Source: an uncultured Bacteroides sp.
GTDB taxonomy: Bacteria; Bacteroidota; Bacteroidia; Bacteroidales; Bacteroidaceae
DNA length: 45,530 nucleotides
Direction: 5' to 3'
Assembly (NCBI GenBank): GCA_949296415.1
Contig: CASFQC010000020.1
Span: 1-45,530, forward strand
In this document: positions 1 to 6,999 of the stretch, piece by piece
Numbering within the stretch: the first letter of the stretch is position 1
Layout of the letters: each line of letters opens with the position of its first letter
Program-made: the position numbers and the translations under genes
The notes under the pieces: generated by a model
Database searches by the model: none
What the model saw: only the letters and a program-made list of their open reading frames with translations
What the model was told of the DNA's origin: nothing

Positions 1-399
1 CAGGGAATCGGGACGGAACTCGCCATACATGCGCGTTACTGAATCGGCCAGCACCGCAGGCTCAATACCCCGTGTTTCGGCCAACAGCTTATAATATATA
101 AGGTAGTCGTCCAGCTGGCTTCCCTCATACCCTCCATAACCCGACATATTCTCTATCAGGAAACAGGCGGCACGATACTTCAGGCTGTCCTCCGGACGGA
201 GGCTGTAACGGCGGAGTACTTTCTCCAGCTCCGCACGGTTACTACCCGCCTGTGCCAAGGCCTCTTCCAGCGGAGAGACGGCCGGAGCAGTCTGTCTGAC
301 AGAACAGGCGGAAACAAGGAGAAGAAGAAGGGTGAAAATCCCTACCCTGCCCTTCCTCCGCAGGAAGGATGCCGGAATGTACAGATAATGGTAACTCAT
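1..399 (-). CDS. Lipoprotein, C-terminus beyond window edge
   Basis: Reading leftward from an ATG at 399, the frame is open to the window edge (133 codons). A basic N-terminus and a hydrophobic run (IFTLLLLLVSAC) end in an SAC lipobox, so the product is probably exported and lipid-anchored. The following segment (RAELEKVLRRYS, DSLKYRAACFLIENM) resembles the N-terminal part of Bacteroides lipoproteins that carry a transglutaminase-like domain further on; that domain would lie outside the window, so the assignment is an inference. It starts 3 nt after the stop of the small membrane gene at 403-618, so the two are probably co-transcribed. Confidence 0.75.
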   Translation of the reverse strand, partial: MSYHYLYIPASFLRRKGRVGIFTLLLLLVSACSVRQTAPAVSPLEEALAQAGSNRAELEKVLRRYSLRPEDSLKYRAACFLIENMSGYGGYEGSQLDDYLIYYKLLAETRGIEPAVLADSVTRMYGEFRPDSL

Positions 400-402
400 G
401 GC

Positions 403-618
403 TTATGCGTTCTTTTTCGACAGAGGATACCAGAACATAAAGGCAAGCAAGGCAAAGGCGTTGAACACCAGCATCAGGATAATCCATACCAACCTGTCGG
501 TAGCGGACAAGTCCTTTTTACCACAAACCACGGCTATGCCAACAATCCACACAAAAACAAGGCACAACAGAATGACGATTTCTGTAAAACCCGGACCAAA
601 CATAAACAAAGGTTCCAT
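403..618 (-). CDS. Small two-helix membrane protein, PLDc_N-like
   Basis: A 71-residue protein with two hydrophobic segments: roughly 10-32 (VILLCLVFVWIVGIAVVC) and 42-64 (LVWIILMLVFNAFALLAFMFWY), joined by a short charged loop (KKDLSATDR). Length and layout, especially the D-R-L-V-W-I-I start of helix 2, resemble the PLDc_N domain found at the N-terminus of cardiolipin synthases and as stand-alone small membrane proteins. No catalytic HKD motif is present, so it is not an enzyme. It lies directly upstream of the lipoprotein gene on the same strand. Confidence 0.65.
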   Translation of the reverse strand: MEPLFMFGPGFTEIVILLCLVFVWIVGIAVVCGKKDLSATDRLVWIILMLVFNAFALLAFMFWYPLSKKNA

Positions 619-694
619 ATCAATATCATTAAATTAATTCTAAAAAACTTTTGTCAGGCCAAAGGTAGCCGATTTTGAAACACCGGTCAAGGGG

Positions 695-959
695 GCGTTA
701 CAATAAAAAACGAGTAAATACCTATGATACAGCAGTATATAAAATCAGAATTCGTCCAAACACCCCCAAATTGTAACACTTCCATATTTGCAGGGAACAA
801 GTACGCAAAGTGGTACGCAAAAGCTCATTTCCCATGAAAAAGTAATATTATATTATTAAATTTCCAAATTAATGGCGTTACAACAATTTTACGATAATGC
901 TCTATAATACAATAAGATGAAAAAGATGAAGCGAAAGAAAATCCCGTGTTTTGTAACAC
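695..959. repeat. Two related 85-bp units with inverted 9-bp ends
   Basis: The gene-free stretch 619-1040 holds two units of equal length, 695-779 and 875-959. Each begins with gcgttacaa and ends with ttgtaacac, an imperfect inverted pair, and both carry ctatRataca at the same internal offset (28-37). The second begins 180 bp after the first. The 95-bp spacer holds a close direct repeat, gtacgcaaa twice with 3 nt between (about 801-821). The unit interiors have otherwise diverged. I do not recognise the element; it could be a binding-site array or an old duplication. Confidence 0.6.
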
Positions 960-1040
960 GGACATTTCCTAGGATTGTATAGAACTTAAAATAAGGCTGA
1001 GCAAAATTTAAACAGGCTCTAAATTCAAAACAACTTCTTA

Positions 1041-1238
1041 AACCCAAATCGGTCATTAGACCGCACAAAGGACATTTCTCCTTGAAAGGGAAATCTCTTC
1101 AGGCACCTTGCCCGTTTCTGTCAGCGTCTCGCTCCTCGTCTTGCCTTGACGTAGCCCGCTACGCCTTCGGCAAAACGGAAAGCTATCCACTTGACATAAG
1201 CAGGCAATCTACCTGAAGTCTAATGACCGATTTGGGTT
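1041..1238. repeat. 198-bp inverted-repeat element, copy 1
   Basis: The element is bounded by a perfect 21-bp terminal inverted repeat (1041-1061 and 1218-1238; left end aacccaaatcggtcattag). A second, imperfect inverted pair lies further in (ttcaggcaccttgcc with ggcaatctacctgaa). Near the middle is the core acgtagcccgctacgc (1149-1164), itself a short hairpin. A second copy of exactly the same length is at 13045-13242. There is no ORF inside, so this is a non-autonomous palindromic (MITE-like) repeat. It ends about 25 bp before the higBA promoter. Confidence 0.85.
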
Positions 1239-1262
1239 AAAGTATAAAAACTGTTCGACAAA

Positions 1263-1293
1263 TTGCGAATATATAGAAAAGGTCATATCTTTG
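1263..1293 (+). promoter_or_regulatory. Bacteroides-type promoter for higBA
   Basis: TTG at 1263-1265, 20 nt, then TATCTTTG at 1286-1293, matching the Bacteroidales consensus (-33 TTTG/TTG, -7 TAnnTTTG). Transcription would begin near 1300, giving a leader of only about 15 nt before the toxin start. Confidence 0.65.
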
Positions 1294-1299
1294 CACACG

Positions 1300-1313
1300 T
1301 GCCTAACAAGGCA
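1300..1313 (+). promoter_or_regulatory. Short hairpin at the higB start
   Basis: tgcct (1300-1304) and aggca (1309-1313) form a 5-bp stem with an aaca loop, ending 2 nt before the higB ATG. It could be half of an operator for HigA or a structure limiting toxin translation; neither is shown by sequence alone. Confidence 0.35.
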
Positions 1314-1315
1314 TT

Positions 1316-1633
1316 ATGTATATCGAGTTCGATAAAGACTACTTGCGCGAATTGTACGAGCAAGGGCACACAAGCGACAAGAAACACCGCTACCAGCCCG
1401 AAGTGATAAGGGGCTACCAAAAAGCGGTTTTCCTGCTTTCGTCTGCGAACTCCATTACCGACTTGTTCCGAAATAACGCTTTGAATTATGAAGTTTTACA
1501 GGGCGACAAAAAAGGCACTTCATCGGTTCGGATAAACCGCAAATACAGACTCGAATTTACCGTATGCGAAGTCCTTAACGAGCAAATAATCACGTTCTGC
1601 CGTCTGTTGGATATTAGCAACCTTTACAAATAA
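1316..1633 (+). CDS. higB: HigB/RelE-family toxin
   Basis: A 105-residue protein of the RelE/HigB (plasmid maintenance killer) fold. In the family these are ribosome-dependent mRNA endonucleases. Visible hallmarks are the size, the basic centre (VRINRKYRLEF, around residues 72-82) and the C-terminal LLDISNLYK strand, which corresponds to the usual conserved end of the family (D-x-S-x-H/L-Y-K). It starts 22 nt after the -7 element and is followed 7 nt later by the antitoxin gene. Toxin-first order is typical of higBA and the reverse of most toxin-antitoxin operons. Confidence 0.88.
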   Translation: MYIEFDKDYLRELYEQGHTSDKKHRYQPEVIRGYQKAVFLLSSANSITDLFRNNALNYEVLQGDKKGTSSVRINRKYRLEFTVCEVLNEQIITFCRLLDISNLYK

Positions 1634-1640
1634 GTTTGAT

Positions 1641-1976
1641 ATGGAAACAGCAAAGAAAACCTACGCACCGCACGAGTTGCAGCCGTCAACGCCGATACAC
1701 CCCGGCGAAATATTAAAAGATGAATTAGAGGCTCGCGGCATATCGCAAAGGAAGTTTGCCGCCCTCATCGGCGTTTCTTACTCCGTACTTAATGAGGTTG
1801 TGAACGGGAAACGCCCCATAACGACTGAATACGCATTGAAAATTGAGGCGGCAACGGGCATCCCTGCACATGTGTGGGTAAATATGCAATCCGCTTACAA
1901 TATGCAAACGGCGCGACAAAACAACAAACTTGCCGCCGTGCTTGAAAACATACGCAAGGCGGTTGCAGTTCTCTGA
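1641..1976 (+). CDS. higA: HigA-family antitoxin (XRE-type HTH)
   Basis: A 111-residue protein with the HigA signature: the lead-in HPGEILKDELEARGIS (about 20-35), then a helix-turn-helix (QRKFAALIGVSYSVLNEVVN, about 36-55) and the tail KRPITTEYALKIEAATG. In the family it binds HigB to neutralise it and represses the shared promoter. It has no promoter of its own that I can see and follows higB by 7 nt. The pair sits directly beside a 198-bp inverted-repeat element; accessory toxin-antitoxin loci often lie in such variable intergenic DNA. Confidence 0.9.
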   Translation: METAKKTYAPHELQPSTPIHPGEILKDELEARGISQRKFAALIGVSYSVLNEVVNGKRPITTEYALKIEAATGIPAHVWVNMQSAYNMQTARQNNKLAAVLENIRKAVAVL

Positions 1977-2099
1977 CAAGCAATCGGAATGCCGCCATTT
2001 CAGGCTGTGGCTTGCCCTGTGGGGTTTTCCCGTCCGTTCGGTCAGATTATGAAATCGCAAAAAGTTTAAATGAATTCATAATACAATCTGAATGGTTGA

Positions 2100-2465
2100 C
2101 TATTCAACCTTCCCGAAAAGCAGACGCTCCAATTCTTTATATCTGTCCAGCTTCCATTGCCAGTTCTCCTCACTGTTCTCCATAGCTGCGGCCATACGTG
2201 TCTTCAAGCTGTCGTGTGACTCACAACCGACAGGCGGGGTGGCTTGGGAAAACTCGGCAAACACCACTTCTATCTCATCGCCTACGCTGAGTTCTCCACC
2301 CTCCCACGACAAGTGCTCCTCCCCAGGCATCCGCAAGCCACCTACACACCAACTGCCCGTCTGCCCATAGGCTATTATAATATGCACGTGAACCGCATTG
2401 CCGGGTATGCCGACCTTACAGACTTTGCCATTCCATGTGCTACTTTTTACTATCAGTCCTTTCAT
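2100..2465 (-). CDS. Hypothetical protein, paralogue of its upstream neighbour
   Basis: A 121-residue soluble protein with no signal peptide. It is a small beta-rich module (GLRMPGEEHLSWEGG, then LSVGDEIEVVFAE) followed by a charged C-terminal helix (WQWKLDRYKELERLLF). The protein at 2472-2786 has the same plan: GD-plus-hydrophobic strand, a proline-bearing turn, and a C-terminal helix ending near the stop. The two are probably diverged duplicates. It starts 6 nt after the neighbour's stop, so they form an operon. I do not recognise a function; similar proteins in Bacteroides are annotated as hypothetical. Confidence 0.7.
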   Translation of the reverse strand: MKGLIVKSSTWNGKVCKVGIPGNAVHVHIIIAYGQTGSWCVGGLRMPGEEHLSWEGGELSVGDEIEVVFAEFSQATPPVGCESHDSLKTRMAAAMENSEENWQWKLDRYKELERLLFGKVE

Positions 2466-2471
2466 CGCTTA

Positions 2472-2786
2472 TTATATAAGTCCTTCCTTTTCCAATTCCG
2501 CCTTCAGCCACTCATATTGCCTTCTCAACCGTTCCCTGTCAAGTTCCTTCACACAGAGAGGAGGAGACGGCTCGTCGGTCTCCACCACACGTACCACTAC
2601 CTTGTCTCCCTGTTGCGGCGTGCCCTGATGCCACAAGAAATTCGTGCCCACATCAAAGCCCCGGACACAGATTCCGTCTATGCTAGGCGGATATTCGCCG
2701 AAACTCAGCTCTGTCAAGACATGACCGTCTGCCAAGGCCGCCACATGCTGTTTCTTCCCATTCAGGTAAAATTCAAGTGCTTTCAT
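2472..2786 (-). CDS. Hypothetical protein, first gene of a paralogous pair
   Basis: The start MKALEF at 2786 is preferred over in-frame ATGs at 2810 and 2798 because it aligns with the MKGL start of the downstream paralogue. The protein has 104 residues: an N-terminal hairpin (MKALEFYLNGKKQHVAAL), a middle part (SIDGICVRGFDVGTNFLWHQG), a GD-led strand (QGDKVVVRVVETDEPSPPL) and a C-terminal charged helix (RERLRRQYEWLKAELEKEG). No catalytic motif is visible and it appears cytoplasmic. It is the promoter-proximal gene of the pair. Function unknown. Confidence 0.7.
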   Translation of the reverse strand: MKALEFYLNGKKQHVAALADGHVLTELSFGEYPPSIDGICVRGFDVGTNFLWHQGTPQQGDKVVVRVVETDEPSPPLCVKELDRERLRRQYEWLKAELEKEGLI

Positions 2787-2923
2787 CGTCTTTATCATAA
2801 AATCGAACATCCCATAATATGAGATATGTATCCTTCTGTCCTGTCAAAGGTAGCGAATTTTGAGATATAAGACAAAAGGCATAGCTCTATTTTTAAGTAA
2901 CTAATCATATTTGGTTGATGCTG

Positions 2924-3196
2924 AGAGCCTGTCATCTAAATTTAAGATTTTTATTCAGTCTGTTTTGAGCCTCTTTCCGGTCTCTTTTTCTGTTCTTGTT
3001 CGTCACGTAGCCCGCTACGCTCCTTACAACAACTGATAGCCCGCAGGTTCGCTCTGCTCACCAGTGTTAAGAAGCTGTTTTAATTTTATTCCGGCAATTT
3101 TCTAAAGAAGATTTTCGAGGATTTTTCCCTGTCCTTATGAGGAGCATAGCGGGCTATGTGACGAATAAGAACAGGAAAAAAGACTGGAAAGGGCTT
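2924..3196. repeat. Two degenerate, oppositely oriented copies of the agagcctgttt repeat
   Basis: The left copy starts with agagcctgt (2924), carries cgtcacgtagcccgctacgc near 3001-3020 and then breaks off into a different repeat fragment (gcccgcaggttcgctctgc, about 3040-3058) that recurs near 5760. The right copy (about 3060-3196) is in reverse orientation: gagcatagcgggctatgtga at about 3141-3160 is a diverged complement of the core. Together with 3198-3372 this makes three copies back to back. No gene lies in 2820-3723. Confidence 0.6.
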
Positions 3197-3197
3197 T

Positions 3198-3372
3198 AGA
3201 GCCTGTTTAAATTTTCCTCTTTAAGATTTTTACCCAGCTTCTTTTGAGCCTTTTTCCGGCCTCTTTTCCCGTTCCCCTTCGTCACGTAGCCCGCTACGCT
3301 CCTCAGGACAACAGGAAAATATCCTCGAAAAAAGCCTTCAAAATAAGCTTGAGCAAAAATTAAACAGGCTCT
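3198..3372. repeat. Full 175-bp agagcctgttt palindromic repeat
   Basis: It is bounded by agagcctgtttaa (3198) and ttaaacaggctct (ending 3372), an inverted pair of 13 bp. It contains the 16-nt core acgtagcccgctacgc at 3284-3299. Other copies are at 19953-20142 and, inverted and diverged, 19777-19940; fragments lie at about 961-1020, 7000-7136, 10180-10222, 12590-12710, 22950-23035 and 28553-28575. The family is confined to intergenic DNA here. Confidence 0.8.
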
Positions 3373-3471
3373 TAGAAAAGCCGGATGAGATTTTATCGAA
3401 TAAAATCAAAACAGCTTCTAAGTATGATTCGGCCTCTTCGAGTCCGATGCTTGTGGCACCGCGCAGCCCTG

Positions 3472-3600
3472 CGCCTAAGCGAGGAGGCGTGAAACTCCGG
3501 CGTTGTTTTTTGCGTCAGGAAGGGCAGACCTGTCTGAGCGAAGCGAGTTTCTGCCCTTTAGCAAAAAACAATGCCGGAGTAGCCTCCGAGGTTCAGCGCT
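3472..3600. repeat. Large imperfect palindrome
   Basis: Nested inverted pairs: 3494-3513 with 3561-3580 (20 bp, one G-T pair) and 3520-3528 with 3550-3558 (aagggcaga/tctgccctt), plus outer ggaggc/gcctcc. It is followed by a purine/pyrimidine-biased stretch with an inverted cttttctttt/aaaagaaaag pair (3605-3648). It lies about 125 bp before the lipoprotein gene at 3724. Arrays like this recur in Bacteroides intergenic DNA; I see no coding potential. Confidence 0.65.
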
Positions 3601-3723
3601 TGATCTTTTCTTTTGGTATCTTTTCTTTTGCATCAAGGCAAAAGAAAAGTACAAATTCCCTACAATGTCTTGTAAAATTCAGATAAAACCCGTTTCTTTG
3701 CAGAAAGAGCATAAACAAAAAAC

Positions 3724-4392
3724 ATGATGACAAGACAAAAACACACCAACAAAACCCGGCTAAAACAAGTCCTTGTCGGGCTACTAGCCTGCCTTCTGGC
3801 AGGACTACAGAGCTGCTATCAGGACAATTTTCTGGACGGAATGACCGGGGCGGACGACATGGAAAAAGCAAATGCCAGGCTATCGGCTTTCGAGTCCGTA
3901 GCCCAATCTGACGAACTTTGGGAGTTCAAGGCGGCAGCCCTCGCCTTGTCCGACAAATGCGAGCCGCTATATCAGGAACTGACCGATGAGGAATGGGAAG
4001 AACTGGAAAAGCACAAGGACGATACGGCCTATCTGGAACAATTCCTGTCGCGCATAGATGTCTCAGCCGAAGTGAAACGGATAGAAGAGGCCAGAAAACA
4101 GCTGCACGAGAATACCGCTTTCCTGCAACTGAGCGAAGAGGAACAGAATGAACTCTATGACTTATTGGCCGAAACAGACTGCCTGGAACCGGTTACCCGA
4201 ACAAAAACGAGGTCGGAAGGAGATAAAAAAGAGGAATGCGAAAAAGCAAGACGGGAAGCGTATGAAATGGCGGAAAGCGCATACCATAATGCGTTAAACA
4301 AAGACGAGAATACGGCATTCGCGTTAACTATACGCCAACTCACGAAGAAGAAAGCAGACCAAGAATATGAAGACTGCATAAACAACAGATAG
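3724..4392 (+). CDS. Hypothetical lipoprotein, charged and helical
   Basis: A 222-residue protein; a second ATG directly follows the first. The signal segment (VLVGLLACLLAGLQSC) ends in a lipobox at Cys 31, so a lipid-anchored envelope protein is expected. The mature part is acidic and rich in Glu, Lys and Ala, predicted as long helices (DEEWEELEKHKDD; EVKRIEEARKQLHEN; EECEKARREAYEMAESAYHNAL), with no catalytic motif I recognise. Eight nt later a small membrane protein gene begins, suggesting a two-gene operon. Function unknown. Confidence 0.75.
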   Translation: MMTRQKHTNKTRLKQVLVGLLACLLAGLQSCYQDNFLDGMTGADDMEKANARLSAFESVAQSDELWEFKAAALALSDKCEPLYQELTDEEWEELEKHKDDTAYLEQFLSRIDVSAEVKRIEEARKQLHENTAFLQLSEEEQNELYDLLAETDCLEPVTRTKTRSEGDKKEECEKARREAYEMAESAYHNALNKDENTAFALTIRQLTKKKADQEYEDCINNR

Positions 4393-4399
4393 AAGACTC

Positions 4400-4711
4400 A
4401 TGAGGCGGTTCATTATTTACTACATAATGTATAAAATCCTCTGCATCGTCCTATCCCGTGCATTGGAATATTTTGCGCCGGAATGGGACATGACGCAACT
4501 GCTCGTTGCCGGTAACATCATGTTCATTGTCATTGACCTCACGTGGCTAACCATAGCCATACGCACCATACCCAAAGGAAAGTATGCAATCCTTCGGGTA
4601 TGGTTCTTCTATATCATCATGAGCAGCTCCATATCAATTGTAGAAAGATTTACAAACATCATCAACTTGCTATGGATAGATCAGTCCGAAAACTTGGTTA
4701 TGGGTCATTGA
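4400..4711 (+). CDS. Small hydrophobic membrane protein
   Basis: A 103-residue protein with probably three membrane-spanning stretches: residues 3-18 (RFIIYYIMYKILCIVL), about 33-53 (LLVAGNIMFIVIDLTWLTIAI) and about 63-90 (AILRVWFFYIIMSSSISIV). It follows the lipoprotein by 8 nt and is likely co-transcribed. No family recognised. Its C-terminus (NLVMGH) lies close to AT-rich DNA with no clear terminator before the convergent gene ending at 4862. Confidence 0.6.
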   Translation: MRRFIIYYIMYKILCIVLSRALEYFAPEWDMTQLLVAGNIMFIVIDLTWLTIAIRTIPKGKYAILRVWFFYIIMSSSISIVERFTNIINLLWIDQSENLVMGH

Positions 4712-4861
4712 AGGGAATAACCGAACATAGAGGATATAGATTATTGGTTACCTGCCCAAGTATTATTGGATTCTTAGGGATTTATCCTATAACCGTGAGC
4801 TGTTTATTATAGGATACCTTCGCAACAGGTTTTTCGGACTGTCCCCTATGTACCGCATGAC

Positions 4862-5683
4862 TCACTGCAAGCTCCGCAAAAATTCCGTCATATCGTCTCC
4901 TATGCCGGACTGTTCCCGCAGCTTCGCCGCCAACCGCGACTTGAACGTGCGGTAAGAGCCTTCCTCCAGACCCAATATCTGACGGATGTCTTCCTTGCCC
5001 TTATACATGCGGACCAACACACAATAGAGTATCTCACGCGGTTTCAGCACATCGGCATAGCCTTCCTCCCTCAACCAACGGAAGAAAGGAGCGTCAACCA
5101 CGCGGCATTCACTGACCAGCCGCAACAGCTCCTTACGGGACAAATGCATGATGGAACGGTTTTCCAGCAACAGGCGGACAAGGCTGTGTTCCTTATCAGA
5201 CGAAGGTGCATTGAGCTGGCGCACAAACTCCTCATGCTCCAGCATCCGGAGCCTGCGCTCTTCCTTCTGTCTCTTCACCGCCTTGGCTATACCCACCATA
5301 AGCAGAAAGGTAAAAGCCCCTCCCAAGAACACGACAGGAAGCAGATAGCTGTGCAAAGGCACGTCCCATGAATCATGGAAAGACTTGGGAAGCAGAGCAT
5401 AACAAGAATTGGACACGGTCAATACAAACGCACCGAACACCGCCCATTCAGGCACAGCGGAAGGCAGCCTGCAAGTGCGAGACCCGCGCCACGTCACCCA
5501 TAATGTCAAAGCGAGCAAGGCCATAAGCCCAAATACCTGCCAGGAAATCGCAAAACCATCGGGCATGTCATCCACCCGGCTAAGACGTCGCACCTCCACA
5601 TATACCAATACCAGTACCACACAGCAAAGCACCATGCCGGACAAAGGCTGGTTTTCATCAATAAAGCGTAGTATTTTCCTCAT
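4862..5683 (-). CDS. Membrane protein with C-terminal LuxR/sigma-like HTH
   Basis: The start MRKILRF at 5683 is chosen over the ATG at 5734 because it leaves a normal short cytoplasmic N-terminus before the first helix. Of 273 residues, the first ~145 hold four hydrophobic segments (PLSGMVLCCVVLVLVYVEV; WQVFGLMALLALTLWVTW; WAVFGAFVLTVSNSCYALL; LLPVVFLGGAFTFLLMVGIA). A charged linker follows. The last ~60 residues (LKPREILYCVLVRMYKGKED then ILGLEEGSYRTFKSRLAAKL) form an HTH of the type Bacteroides fuses to membrane or TPR domains. It is probably a membrane-bound transcription regulator. Target unknown. Confidence 0.65.
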   Translation of the reverse strand: MRKILRFIDENQPLSGMVLCCVVLVLVYVEVRRLSRVDDMPDGFAISWQVFGLMALLALTLWVTWRGSRTCRLPSAVPEWAVFGAFVLTVSNSCYALLPKSFHDSWDVPLHSYLLPVVFLGGAFTFLLMVGIAKAVKRQKEERRLRMLEHEEFVRQLNAPSSDKEHSLVRLLLENRSIMHLSRKELLRLVSECRVVDAPFFRWLREEGYADVLKPREILYCVLVRMYKGKEDIRQILGLEEGSYRTFKSRLAAKLREQSGIGDDMTEFLRSLQ

Positions 5684-5744
5684 AAAACCGATAATTTGCT
5701 TGAATGAAGGAATATGCGCCGCCAGTGCGCACACGCCGCATGGC

Positions 5745-5880
5745 CATTCTTCATTAACGGCCGCAGGTTCGCTCTGTTCACCAGACGGTTAAGCATGGTT
5801 CGACCTCTTCGAGGCCGGTGGCCGACACACACAACGCAGCCTAAATTCTTAATTCTTCATTCTTAATTCTTCATTCATTT
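5745..5880. repeat. Short repeat fragments between two genes
   Basis: ccgcaggttcgctctgttca (about 5761-5780) repeats the fragment near 3040-3060, and cctcttcgaggccggtg (about 5804-5820) repeats material near 3432. A run of near-identical 'attcttcattcttaattct' direct repeats follows at about 5846-5886. No gene visible. Confidence 0.5.
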
Positions 5881-5888
5881 TTCATTCT

Positions 5889-6983
5889 TTATTCAACAGA
5901 TATTTTTACCAGCTTTGGAATCTTCAACTTGGTACCACGAGGCACATTATTGGGATCTGTGATGACAGACCGGTTGGCCTTGACAATGTAAGGCCACAAG
6001 GCTTTGGTGCCATAATAGCGCAAAGACACCTGGGTAAGGGTCTCCCCCTTTGCCAACACATGGGTGGCCTTGACGCCTTCCATGCGGTAGCCCGTGGACA
6101 CAGGCACCACACGGGGTTCGGACTTGTCCGCAACCGGCTTTTTCCGCACTGCCTCAACGGAGGACTTCTGTTCGGCGGCAGGACGGTCCGCATCTTGAAC
6201 CGTGGGAGAAGCGGGCGTAGCGGATACACGAGAGGTGTCGGCCAAAGCTACCGTATCGGCGGATTGGACAGCCGATGCATCGGACAGCTGGCCATCGTCG
6301 GAAGAAAGAACGGAAAGACTCTGCCCGTCATAAGACTGGGAGTCCGCCTTTTTCTCTCCGAATGTGGTATGAATGCCGTCGCTCCAATAGAGCGAGGCTA
6401 TCAGACTGAGGCAAACCACCACCACGAGCGCCACGACCACTGCGAACACACGGGAAAAGACAGAGGTCCGTGCCGAAGACGGCTGCGGTACGGGTGCAGG
6501 AGCAGGCGATGGCTCAGCGGAGTGGGACTCGTCGGGAGACAGCGTGCCGTTCTCCGGATGTTCCGGCGCAGTAGACTGAATGTCAGGTATCTCCTTCTCC
6601 TCCGTACCGGAAGGATCAGGAGCAGGGACAACAGATGAAGGTATGTCGGCAAATGTCACATTGCCATTCAACGGCACGGCCTCAAAGTGTGAGAAAGGTT
6701 TGTTCACCAGTTCTTTCAGTTCCGGATCAGGGGAAAAGCTTACTTTCCGGCGGGAGGCATTCGGTACGGGTTGTCCGGTGACACCATCCTCAGCCCCACG
6801 GCTTTCCACATCCACCATGCGAAAAGTGCCCAACCCTTTCACATTCACATAACTGTCTGTAACCAGTGCCTTCTCTATCAGCACAAAGAAATCCTTGATG
6901 AAGCCGGAAGCCTCTTCCTGACTCATGCCATAACGCCGGGCCAACATGGCGGCCAGGTCTTGCAATGATATTTTTTCGTCCAT
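5889..6983 (-). CDS. HU-domain protein with a membrane helix and a LysM domain
   Basis: A 364-residue protein. Residues 1-95 are an HU/IHF-like domain (ISLQDLAAMLARRYGMSQEE at the start, NVKGLGTFRMVDVE for the core strand, NASRRKVSFSPDPELKELVN for the C-terminal part). A Pro/Ser/Glu-rich linker leads to one membrane helix near 175-197 (VFAVVVALVVVVCLSLIASLYW). A second low-complexity linker leads to a C-terminal LysM at about 305-360 (HVLAKGETLTQVSLRYYGTK, PYIVKANRS, VPRGTKLKIPKL). Topology implies DNA contact inside and peptidoglycan contact outside. It lies 176 nt downstream of a canonical HU gene on the same strand. Confidence 0.85.
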   Translation of the reverse strand: MDEKISLQDLAAMLARRYGMSQEEASGFIKDFFVLIEKALVTDSYVNVKGLGTFRMVDVESRGAEDGVTGQPVPNASRRKVSFSPDPELKELVNKPFSHFEAVPLNGNVTFADIPSSVVPAPDPSGTEEKEIPDIQSTAPEHPENGTLSPDESHSAEPSPAPAPVPQPSSARTSVFSRVFAVVVALVVVVCLSLIASLYWSDGIHTTFGEKKADSQSYDGQSLSVLSSDDGQLSDASAVQSADTVALADTSRVSATPASPTVQDADRPAAEQKSSVEAVRKKPVADKSEPRVVPVSTGYRMEGVKATHVLAKGETLTQVSLRYYGTKALWPYIVKANRSVITDPNNVPRGTKLKIPKLVKISVE

Positions 6984-6999
6984 AATAACAAAACTGTCA

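Noticed and set aside
2244-2822. A 192-codon plus-strand frame opposite the paralogous hypothetical pair
   Set aside because: The minus-strand pair shows mutual similarity and operon spacing; the plus-strand frame shows neither.
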